Positions 1-6,226 of a stretch of DNA of 7,440 bases are shown in pieces. A program made the position numbers and the translations under genes. The notes beneath the pieces were generated by a model. That model worked only from the letters and a program-made list of their open reading frames with translations, was not told the DNA's origin and did not search any database. Numbering within the stretch: position 1 is the first letter of the stretch; each line of letters begins with the position of its first letter. The stretch comes from Deltaproteobacteria bacterium (GTDB lineage Bacteria > Desulfobacterota_C > Deferrisomatia > Deferrisomatales > JACRMM01). The DNA is taken from contig JACRCS010000905.1 of NCBI GenBank assembly GCA_016218905.1, positions 1 to 7,440 on the forward strand, read 5' to 3'.

Positions 1-1104
1 GTGCCAGAATCCGACGAGCGCCGCCGCGTTGAGCACGACGAAGAAGTGGCATAGAGCCGCGATTCGACAGCGCCGAAGCCGGTTAGACCACCCCGCCGCC
101 AGTGCAAGGGCGTAGAGGGCGATCTGCAGGGCGAAGAAGAAGCGGTACGCCGGCCCCCCGGCGAGCCCGCTGCACGCCAGAAGCAGGGGCAGGGCGAAAG
201 GGACCAGGAGCCTGGAGAACTTGTGTGAGAGCAACCGGAACCACAGCCGGTTGCGCCACGGGACGAGGAGACCGGGCTCAAGGGTCAGCAGCTGCCAGTT
301 CCCGGCAAGGGTACGGACCTTCCGCCGCCACTCGTGGCCGACGTCCTGGGAAGGCGTGTCGTAGGCGATCGCGTCGGGGTCGAAGACCACTCGGTATCCC
401 TCGAGAGCCACCTGCAGCGGCGTCATCACGTCATCCAGCAGGACCCCTTCCGGCAACCCTCGATAGAGGCGCCTTCGGACGGCGTAGATGGCTCCCGTCG
501 CTCCCACGACGGACCCGGTGCGGCTTTCGGCCTTTCGGATCCACTTCTCGTACTTCCAATAGAGGCCCATCGGCAGCGCCACGGAATCTGCCGAGCTCCT
601 GAAGAGGAGCTCGCCGCTGACCGCCCCCACCTCCGAATCCGCGAAGTTGGCCGCCAGGTGCGCGATCGCGTCCCGATGGAACTCCTGACGCGCATCGGCA
701 AAGACGAGGACGTCGCCCTGGGCCTCCCGCGCGGCGGCCGCGAGGGCGGCAGCCTTCCCTTGCGCCAGCACGCGGTCCACCACGTGGACGCCCGCTCCAT
801 CACCTCGCTGTGCGGCCCGGGCCTGCTCGACCGTGTCGTCGGTCGATCCGTCGGACACGACGATCACCTCCAGGAGCTCGGCCGGATAGCTCTGCGCTCG
901 CAGGTCGTCGATCCTCGCAAGGATCCTGCGCCCCTCGTTTCGGGCCGCGATCACTACCGACACGGATGGGCGGCACGCCCGGTCTTTCCGAACGCGTTTG
1001 CGGCGGACGGCGCCGAGAACGGCGAGGGACGCGGGGTAACCGAGGTAGGCGAACGCGCAGACGCAGGCGCACGCCCAGAAGACCACAGGGGCGAGCTCCG
1101 TCAT
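1..1104 (-). CDS. Family 2 glycosyltransferase, membrane-anchored, exopolysaccharide type (3' end cut by window edge)
   Basis: This gene is open for 368 codons from ATG at 1104 to the left edge with no stop, so the C-terminus is missing. It probably transfers a sugar from a nucleotide-sugar donor to a lipid-linked or growing polysaccharide at the inner membrane. An N-terminal hydrophobic segment (about residues 6-27) precedes a GT-A fold. VVIAARNE opens the nucleotide-binding part, and SDGSTDD has Asp85. The DXD position reads FADARQ (Asp137), with Arg where a second acid is common. LLDDV (Asp224/225) is the likely catalytic-base region. The motif RRKVRTLAGNWQ (260-271) stands where processive enzymes have Q-x-x-R-W. 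Three C-terminal hydrophobic segments follow (about 296-317, 319-340 and 348 to the edge). A GAGGT ribosome site four bases upstream supports the start. It is last in the visible operon. The family call is firm; donor and linkage are unknown. Confidence 0.88.
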   Translation of the reverse strand, partial: MTELAPVVFWACACVCAFAYLGYPASLAVLGAVRRKRVRKDRACRPSVSVVIAARNEGRRILARIDDLRAQSYPAELLEVIVVSDGSTDDTVEQARAAQRGDGAGVHVVDRVLAQGKAAALAAAAREAQGDVLVFADARQEFHRDAIAHLAANFADSEVGAVSGELLFRSSADSVALPMGLYWKYEKWIRKAESRTGSVVGATGAIYAVRRRLYRGLPEGVLLDDVMTPLQVALEGYRVVFDPDAIAYDTPSQDVGHEWRRKVRTLAGNWQLLTLEPGLLVPWRNRLWFRLLSHKFSRLLVPFALPLLLACSGLAGGPAYRFFFALQIALYALALAAGWSNRLRRCRIAALCHFFVVLNAAALVGFWH

Positions 1105-1108
1105 CGCA

Positions 1109-1113
1109 ACCTC
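1109..1113 (-). promoter_or_regulatory. Ribosome binding site of the glycosyltransferase
   Basis: The minus strand reads GAGGT followed by four bases and then ATG at 1104. No better in-frame start with a ribosome site is seen nearby, and the N-terminal hydrophobic anchor begins directly after this Met, as expected for the family. Confidence 0.55.
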
Positions 1114-1199
1114 ACGGATACCCCGCCGGCGGCACCCGATGCGCGCAAGCGGTCCCGGAAGCCCGCGCCGCCACTTCCCTCGCCTCGCGCCGGCACGCC

Positions 1200-1212
1200 T
1201 GGCGGTACGCCA
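1200..1212. other. Short inverted repeat just after the PP-loop gene's stop
   Basis: TGGCG, a GTA loop and CGCCA form a perfect 5-bp stem immediately beyond the stop codon of the upstream gene, at the start of the 111-base gap before the glycosyltransferase. There is no T-tract on the minus strand after it, so it does not look like an intrinsic terminator. A 10-bp G+C palindrome (1123-1132) lies further along the same gap. Both may be chance in such G+C-rich DNA. Confidence 0.2.
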
Positions 1213-1215
1213 CCG

Positions 1216-2229
1216 TCACGCTCCGCAGCTCCCGCAGGCCGGAACGAGGGCCCGGCGAGCGTAGGCCACCATGGCGGGATCTTCCGGCGCCTCGATCTTG
1301 CATCGACCCTCCTCGCGCGTCATGGCCCCCGACCGGACCATGTTCGCGATCTCCCAGACGTAGGGATGGAACCCATACCGGTCCTTGTGGACCTGGTTGG
1401 CGTAGGCGTTCAGGAGGCAGTTCGTCGAGTTGGAATCGGTGTCCTCCGGCTTCTCCCAGCCAAGCTGCCGGTTTTTCTCGATGATGCGTTCCTCATTGTA
1501 CGGGAGAAAAGCCAACGGGTGGATGTTCCACGGGAACCTCTCCGGGGAGCCGAACTGCTCGTCCGTCACGAAGTACGGATCCACCGCGCTCCCCACGATC
1601 GCTCGGAGCGGCTCGGCGGTCGCCCTCTGGGTCGCCCTCGCCATCGACGGGTTCGTCCGCATCACGGAGGCTTGGACGGGAGCCTGTCCGGGAGACCAAC
1701 CGAACCCGACGAACGGGATATCCTTCTCGATGGCCGTCCTGAGCGTGACGGCCTTGACGAGCCCGATGCAGCTCGTGCAGATCGTGCTGGCGCGCTCCAA
1801 GGTCTTCGGCGAGTAGAGCTCCCTCTGCACTGCCATGCGAAAGATCGTCCGCAGCATCCCGGGGTCCGGCCGCAGCACGAGATGATCCGCCCCGAGGGCG
1901 CTGCAGACGTTGCGCATGTTGACGAAGGAGCGTTCGGAGATGAACGAGTTGTCGAACGTGAGCGCCAACACCCTGAGTTTGTACCGGTTGACAAAGACCT
2001 CGAGGGTATAGGTGCTGTCCTTGCCCCCGCTGTACGCCATGAGAACGTCGTACGAGGAGCGTTTCCTGTGCGTTTCCAGCAGCGCGAGGAACTTCTTCTC
2101 GTACTTCTCCTTGCTTTCTTGGACTGCAGGGTCGCCCCTGTAGTTCGAGCAATGGTTGCAGACGCCTTCTGCATCGAAAGTGATCCCTGGGAACGTTTCG
2201 GGAAGTATACAGCGGCTACATAAATGCAT
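1216..2229 (-). CDS. Cys-rich PP-loop ATPase, WbpG-like N-acetyl-sugar amidotransferase candidate
   Basis: The 337-residue cytoplasmic protein has an N-type ATP pyrophosphatase signature SGGKDST (67-73), so it should adenylate a substrate for attack by ammonia or another nucleophile. It opens with paired cysteines CSRC (4-7) and CNHC (24-27), has CTSC at 151-154, and ends with CGSC four residues before the stop; the pairs suggest metal binding. The layout M-x-x-C-x-R-C, a FDAEGVC stretch and then the PP-loop resembles the WbpG/WbuX group, which makes acetamidino sugars of surface polysaccharides, usually with HisH/HisF-type ammonia suppliers; none is visible here. The frame can be extended to TTG at 2259, but ATG at 2229 places the first Cys pair where the family has it; a weak GGA lies seven bases upstream and GTG at 2232 is possible. 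A thiolation or PAPS-reductase-like role is the main alternative. The superfamily is firm; the exact reaction is inferred. Confidence 0.72.
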   Translation of the reverse strand: MHLCSRCILPETFPGITFDAEGVCNHCSNYRGDPAVQESKEKYEKKFLALLETHRKRSSYDVLMAYSGGKDSTYTLEVFVNRYKLRVLALTFDNSFISERSFVNMRNVCSALGADHLVLRPDPGMLRTIFRMAVQRELYSPKTLERASTICTSCIGLVKAVTLRTAIEKDIPFVGFGWSPGQAPVQASVMRTNPSMARATQRATAEPLRAIVGSAVDPYFVTDEQFGSPERFPWNIHPLAFLPYNEERIIEKNRQLGWEKPEDTDSNSTNCLLNAYANQVHKDRYGFHPYVWEIANMVRSGAMTREEGRCKIEAPEDPAMVAYARRALVPACGSCGA

Positions 2230-2277
2230 CACATCGTCCGGTCTGCGGGTCCGTGCCAAGTACAGGCGCGGACGGTT

Positions 2278-3840
2278 TCAGAGGGATGGTTCCTGCTTCA
2301 GCGCGCCTTTCCTCGTCTTGCCGGAGTCCGTCTTGGGCAACGAGTCCAGGAATTGGACCTGCTGAGGAACCTTGAACGCCGGAAGGGCTCGCCGGCAATG
2401 CTGCAGAAGCTCCTTGGGTGTGGCTGCGGCCGGGGTCTTCAAGACGACGAAGGCCTTGATCGCCTCGCCCAGGATCTCGTCCGGAACGCCGAGCACCGCC
2501 ACATCGTGCACGGCGGAATGCTCGAGGATCACCTCCTCGATCTCCTTGGGGCTGATCCGGTGAGCGCCGGACTTGATGAGCTCGCTCTTACGGCTGACGA
2601 TGTAGAAAAACCCCTCCTCGTCCTTTCTGGCCAGGTCTCCCGTCCAAAGGCCTTCCGGCCGGAGGACCTCAGCCGTCGCCTCGGGTTGGTCCCAGTAGCC
2701 CGCCATCACGTTTTCGCCGCGGGCGACGATTTCGCCCACTTCGCCCGTGGGGACCGGAGCTCCCGCCGGATCCAGCAGCTCGAGGGAGACCCCGGGAATC
2801 GCCTTTCCGATCGACCCCGCTTTGCGCAGCACCTCCCGGGGGTCCAGATAGGAGAGTCGCGCCGATGCCTCCGTCTGCCCGTACATGATGAAGATCTCCG
2901 GCTCCGGCAGCACCTCCTTGAGCTCGACCACCCATTTCGGGGCCATCGCACCGCCGGCCTGCGTCACGTACCGCAGATCCGGGAAGCGGTAGTTTCGGAT
3001 CGCCGATCGGTGCAGGAGCAACGCGTACGTGGAGGGAACCCCCGAGAAGCCCGTGACCTTCTCGGCGACCATCTGATCGAGGATCAAGTTCGGGTACACG
3101 AAGCTCTGGTTCACGACCAGCGTCGCCCTGACGGCGATGTGGGTGAGCAGGACGGAGTTCCCGTAGGCGTAGAAGAACGGGAGAACGGCCATCCCCCTGT
3201 CTTGTTCGGTCAATCGCAGGTACTCGACTATGGAGCGCGTGTTTGCGACGAGATTCGCGTGCCGCAGCATGACCCCTTTGGGCTCGCCGGTCGTCCCGGA
3301 CGTGTAGATGATCTGAGCGAGCTCGGAAGGCGACGATGGAGCGGGCACCCACCCCTGCTGCGGCCGGGTCGCGAACACCTCCTCGAGGGTGGCACGCAGC
3401 GGCCAGGCCGCCCGGGGAGCATCGCGCTGCGCGGACCCGCCGAGCGCCACTCGCTCCAGCAAAGGAACCTCTCCGGCCAACTCGTCCAGATAGCGCGCGA
3501 ACTTCTCGTGGGTCAGGAGGGTCGAGGCTCCGCAGTCGTTGAGCAGCTTCCTCAACGTTCGTGCGGACGTCTGGGTGTTCAGCGCCACGACCACCGCACC
3601 CGCCATGAGCACGCCGAAGTAGCAGGAGACGTAGTCGGAGGGCTCATCGAGCAGGATCCCCACCCGCTCCCCCTTCGCCACCCCCTGGTTGCGAAGCCAC
3701 GCCGCGACCGCTTCCGCGCGCTGCCGGAGCTCGGCATAGGTCGTCCTGCGATGGGCGGTAACGATCGCCTCCTTGTCGGGATGGCGATCGCCCGCATCGA
3801 GGAGCAGACCGTGCAAGAGCATGTCCGTTGTATCTCTCAT
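2278..3840 (-). CDS. Class I adenylate-forming ligase (acyl/aminoacyl-CoA or -ACP synthetase)
   Basis: This 520-residue cytoplasmic enzyme should activate a carboxylic acid with ATP to an acyl-adenylate and pass it to a phosphopantetheine thiol. The ANL superfamily core motifs are all present: A3 YTSGTTGEPKGV (179-190), A5 YGQTEA (from 320), A7 WTGDL (399-403, with the ribose-binding Asp402), the A8 hinge SRKSELIKSGAHRISPKEIE, and A10 PKTDSGKTRKG with the expected catalytic Lys508. The length is normal for a stand-alone ligase, and no carrier domain is fused. The carrier protein gene ends 34 bases upstream, so that protein is the probable acceptor, although CoA cannot be excluded. ATG at 3840 is chosen because AAGG lies eight bases upstream; an in-frame GTG at 3849 would fall inside that site. 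AMP-forming ligases are known from exosortase-associated polysaccharide loci, but I cannot confirm membership of that subfamily by eye. Substrate unknown. Confidence 0.9.
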   Translation of the reverse strand: MRDTTDMLLHGLLLDAGDRHPDKEAIVTAHRRTTYAELRQRAEAVAAWLRNQGVAKGERVGILLDEPSDYVSCYFGVLMAGAVVVALNTQTSARTLRKLLNDCGASTLLTHEKFARYLDELAGEVPLLERVALGGSAQRDAPRAAWPLRATLEEVFATRPQQGWVPAPSSPSELAQIIYTSGTTGEPKGVMLRHANLVANTRSIVEYLRLTEQDRGMAVLPFFYAYGNSVLLTHIAVRATLVVNQSFVYPNLILDQMVAEKVTGFSGVPSTYALLLHRSAIRNYRFPDLRYVTQAGGAMAPKWVVELKEVLPEPEIFIMYGQTEASARLSYLDPREVLRKAGSIGKAIPGVSLELLDPAGAPVPTGEVGEIVARGENVMAGYWDQPEATAEVLRPEGLWTGDLARKDEEGFFYIVSRKSELIKSGAHRISPKEIEEVILEHSAVHDVAVLGVPDEILGEAIKAFVVLKTPAAATPKELLQHCRRALPAFKVPQQVQFLDSLPKTDSGKTRKGALKQEPSL

Positions 3841-3848
3841 GACCGGCA

Positions 3849-3852
3849 CCTT
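3849..3852 (-). promoter_or_regulatory. Ribosome binding site deciding the ligase start
   Basis: AAGG on the minus strand is followed by eight bases and ATG at 3840. The longer reading frame begins at GTG 3849, which would overlap this site and has no good site of its own, so the ATG is preferred. Confidence 0.5.
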
Positions 3853-3874
3853 GCGGGGAGACCGTCGGTCCGCT

Positions 3875-4135
3875 TTACGCCACTCGGGCCTGAGCGTTTG
3901 CCGAGATGAAGGCCGCCAGGCGGCTTACGCTGTCGAAGTTCTCCGGAACCAGCTCTTCGTCTGCCACCTGAAAACCGAACTTTTCTTCGATCCACCCCAC
4001 GACCTCTAGAATCCCGGTCGAGTCGATGATCCCCTTTTCCAGGAAGGAGTCCTCGTCATCCAAGGACTTCTCGTCAGCACCGAAGAGAAAGTTCTCGAGA
4101 ATGAATGTCCTGATTTGTCGCACCACCTCGTCCAT
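3875..4135 (-). CDS. Acyl carrier protein (phosphopantetheine attachment domain)
   Basis: The 86-residue acidic protein is a free-standing carrier. The attachment motif GIIDSTGILEVV puts the phosphopantetheine serine at residue 39, preceded by the usual acidic loop (DDEDSFLEKG) and followed by helix II and a C-terminal helix. It would hold an acyl or aminoacyl group as a thioester, made by the ligase encoded just downstream, for transfer to or modification by other enzymes of the cluster. The open frame extends to TTG at 4159, overlapping the upstream stop, but a strong GGAGG five bases before ATG at 4135 and the family's usual start just before helix I favour the shorter form. D-S-T instead of the D-S-L common in fatty-acid ACPs suggests a specialised carrier. 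A 4'-phosphopantetheinyl transferase would have to come from elsewhere in the genome. Confidence 0.9.
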   Translation of the reverse strand: MDEVVRQIRTFILENFLFGADEKSLDDEDSFLEKGIIDSTGILEVVGWIEEKFGFQVADEELVPENFDSVSRLAAFISANAQARVA

Positions 4136-4140
4136 CGAAG

Positions 4141-4145
4141 CCTCC
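4141..4145 (-). promoter_or_regulatory. Strong ribosome binding site deciding the carrier protein start
   Basis: GGAGG on the minus strand, five bases before ATG at 4135, is the clearest Shine-Dalgarno site in the window. It lies between the AsnB stop codon (4156-4158) and the carrier protein ATG, arguing against initiation at the overlapping TTG at 4159. Confidence 0.7.
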
Positions 4146-4155
4146 GCCTGCGAAT

Positions 4156-6147
4156 TCAAGCCAAACCTATCCTATCCGGCACATGGGTTTCGAGCGTTGT
4201 ACCGTCAACGCTCCGTGACGAGCACATGTTCCTCACGAACTCATCGTAGAGGATCTGCGTCGAAAGGACTCCTACGAAGACCATGTTCTCTCGGAAACCC
4301 TGCCTTCGGCTCTTACGGCACTTGGTCAGCAGCTGCTGGACCGCCTTTTCGTTGAACAGGCCGGCCTCCTTCAACAGATCTCCCGAAAGGTAGTGCGCCA
4401 GATACTCCGGTTCTTTCTCGCCGAAGAAGCTCAGGATATCCGGAGCCATGTACGGTTGCTTCTTTCGCCGGAGGACCGAGGCCGGCAGCAGTCCGGAGAG
4501 GGCCTGTTTCAGCACGTGCTTTTCGTCGAGAACCTTCATGCGCAGAGTCGCCGGAATCCGGCAGGCGAACTCGACCACCCGATGATCGAGAAAGGGGAAG
4601 CGACCTTCGACCGAGTGAGCCATCGCTACACGATCGCCCTGCGAGGAGAGGAGGTAGTTCGCGAGGAGCGTCTTCGTCTCCAGGTACTGGGCCCGGGAGA
4701 GGTAGTCGAGGCCCTCCAGGGAAGCGGCGAACTCGGCTCGGATCTTCTCTTCCGGGCGGCTTCCGACGGTCTGCGACACGGCCTCGGAGAAGAAGCCCCG
4801 CGCGAAGTCGGTGGCCTTCCAACGCGGGCGGTGGGCGTAGAACGGATCGTCGATCGGGGCCTCGACGTCGAAGAACCGCTTCGCGTAACTCGCGGACTCC
4901 ATCGGGGAGAGCGCAAGGTACGGGTAGAGCCGTTTGAAGAGGAGCCCCCGGAAGGCGGAGTCGGGGTTCTTCGCGACGAACCTTCGGACTTTCGCTTCCT
5001 TGAAGAGGTCATACCCGCAGAGAACCTCGTCGGACCCTTCCCCGGTCAGAACGACCCGGTAGTCGTTCTTCCGCACCAACCCGGAGAGCAAGTAGAGCGG
5101 CGTCGGGGCGGTGCGAAGGAGCGGCGCCTCCGCGTGACGGACGACGTGCGGAAAAGCTTCGGCGATCGTACCGTAGGTGCAGTGGACGGAGTGGTGATCG
5201 GTCTTGAGGTATTCGGCGACCTCCCGTTGGGGAACGCTCTCGTCGTATACCTCGTCCGAGAAGGTCACGGAGAAGGTCTTCAGCTCGTTCGAGGTGAAGT
5301 TGCGCACCAAGGAGGTGATCGCGGAGGAATCGAGTCCTCCGCTCAAGTACGCTCCGACCGGCACGTCCGCCCGCAGCTGCAGGCGAACGGCGTCGACCAG
5401 GAGCTCCCTCAACTCCTCCGCGTAATCCTCGACCGCGCGGCTTCCGCGCCCCTCGATGCGGTCGAAGGGGACGTCCCAGTACTCCCCCTCCTGAAACCCG
5501 CCGCGGCGACTCACCCTCGCCCAGTGCCCCGCCCCGAGTTGGCTCACCCCCTTGAAGGCCGTCTCCCGCCCGACAGGCATCCAGAACGCGAAGACCTCGG
5601 CAACGATCTCCGGCGCGATCTCCCTCGGGAAGGTGGCGTCGGCGGCGAAAAGGGCCTTCACCTCGGAGCCGAAGAAGAACCGCCCGCGGTGGAAGGCGTA
5701 GTACAGCGGTCGAATGCCCAGCCGGTCGCGCGCGAGAAAGAGGCTCCGATTGCGCGTGTCGTAGAGCGCGATGGCGAACTGGCCGTTGAGGTCCTCCACG
5801 CACCTCTCTCGCTTCTCCTCATAGAGATGAACGATGACCTCCGTGTCGGACTTCGTGGTGAAGCGATGCCCCCGGTCTTCGAGCTCCTTCCTGAGCTCGA
5901 CGTAGTTGAAGATCTCCCCGTTGAAGACCACGGCGAGGGTCCGATCCTCGTTGTAGATCGGCTGCCAGCCCCCCTCCAGGTCGATGATGGAGAGCCGCGC
6001 GTGCGCGAGGCCCACCTCGTTCGCCGCGTGAAAGCCGTAGCCGTCCGGTCCCCGGTGCCGGACGGCGGAGATCATGCGCTCCAGGACACGCCTCTCCACC
6101 GGGGGCGCGCTGCTGTCCAGGTTCAAAACGCCAGCGATTCCACACAT
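4156..6147 (-). CDS. AsnB-family glutamine-dependent amidotransferase
   Basis: This 663-residue protein has the two-domain asparagine synthetase B layout. The N-terminal Ntn glutaminase starts MCGIAG, with Cys2 as nucleophile after Met removal; Arg51 (HARLSIIDL), NGEIFNY (76-82) and SDTE (Asp101) are its glutamine-binding elements. The C-terminal synthetase has the PP-loop SGGLDSS (269-275) and GEGSDE (369-374, including the catalytic acid), then LLANYLL and FPFLDHR elements. All key residues are intact, so it should hydrolyse glutamine and channel ammonia to an adenylated carboxylate. It is longer than housekeeping AsnB of about 554 residues and resembles the long relatives found in polysaccharide and exosortase loci, so the acceptor may be an acid other than aspartate. 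GAAGG nine bases upstream of the ATG supports the start, which Cys2 fixes anyway. The carrier protein follows 20 bases downstream. Asparagine synthesis itself remains possible. Confidence 0.92.
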   Translation of the reverse strand: MCGIAGVLNLDSSAPPVERRVLERMISAVRHRGPDGYGFHAANEVGLAHARLSIIDLEGGWQPIYNEDRTLAVVFNGEIFNYVELRKELEDRGHRFTTKSDTEVIVHLYEEKRERCVEDLNGQFAIALYDTRNRSLFLARDRLGIRPLYYAFHRGRFFFGSEVKALFAADATFPREIAPEIVAEVFAFWMPVGRETAFKGVSQLGAGHWARVSRRGGFQEGEYWDVPFDRIEGRGSRAVEDYAEELRELLVDAVRLQLRADVPVGAYLSGGLDSSAITSLVRNFTSNELKTFSVTFSDEVYDESVPQREVAEYLKTDHHSVHCTYGTIAEAFPHVVRHAEAPLLRTAPTPLYLLSGLVRKNDYRVVLTGEGSDEVLCGYDLFKEAKVRRFVAKNPDSAFRGLLFKRLYPYLALSPMESASYAKRFFDVEAPIDDPFYAHRPRWKATDFARGFFSEAVSQTVGSRPEEKIRAEFAASLEGLDYLSRAQYLETKTLLANYLLSSQGDRVAMAHSVEGRFPFLDHRVVEFACRIPATLRMKVLDEKHVLKQALSGLLPASVLRRKKQPYMAPDILSFFGEKEPEYLAHYLSGDLLKEAGLFNEKAVQQLLTKCRKSRRQGFRENMVFVGVLSTQILYDEFVRNMCSSRSVDGTTLETHVPDRIGLA

Positions 6148-6156
6148 GCGGCGACG

Positions 6157-6161
6157 CCTTC
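6157..6161 (-). promoter_or_regulatory. Ribosome binding site of the AsnB-family gene
   Basis: GAAGG on the minus strand lies nine bases before the ATG at 6147. The 79-base gap holding it contains no promoter pair I would call, so co-transcription with the ATPase gene is likely. Confidence 0.45.
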
Positions 6162-6226
6162 AGCTGGAAGCGGGTTTCGAATACGTGAGCACCCGTGGGC
6201 TGCCCCGAGCAAGCCGCGCCTTCCCG

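Noticed and set aside
1105..1215. Intrinsic terminator or small RNA in the 111-base gap before the glycosyltransferase
   Set aside because: Only a 5-bp stem and a 10-bp G+C palindrome are present, with no T-tract on the minus strand.
334..2223. Long plus-strand open frame of 629 codons
   Set aside because: It spans two clear minus-strand genes and the gap between them, and its translation is Arg/His/Asp/Val-rich with no recognisable motif. It is the kind of antisense frame G+C-rich codon use produces.
2230..2259. TTG start at 2259 for the PP-loop gene
   Set aside because: No ribosome site precedes it, and the extra ten Arg/Asp-rich residues come before the M-x-x-C-x-R-C opening expected for the family.
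2224..3909. Long plus-strand open frame of 561 codons
   Set aside because: It lies antisense to the adenylate-forming ligase, whose motifs are complete. The plus-strand translation has low-complexity composition and no domain.
4136..4159. Upstream TTG start of the carrier protein overlapping the AsnB stop (TTGA)
   Set aside because: The strong GGAGG five bases before ATG 4135 lies inside this stretch, and the extra eight residues add nothing to the carrier fold.
6148..6226. Promoter in the 79-base gap before the AsnB-family gene
   Set aside because: TTGCTC and TATTCG occur on the minus strand but are 23 bases apart, too far for a standard sigma-70 pair.
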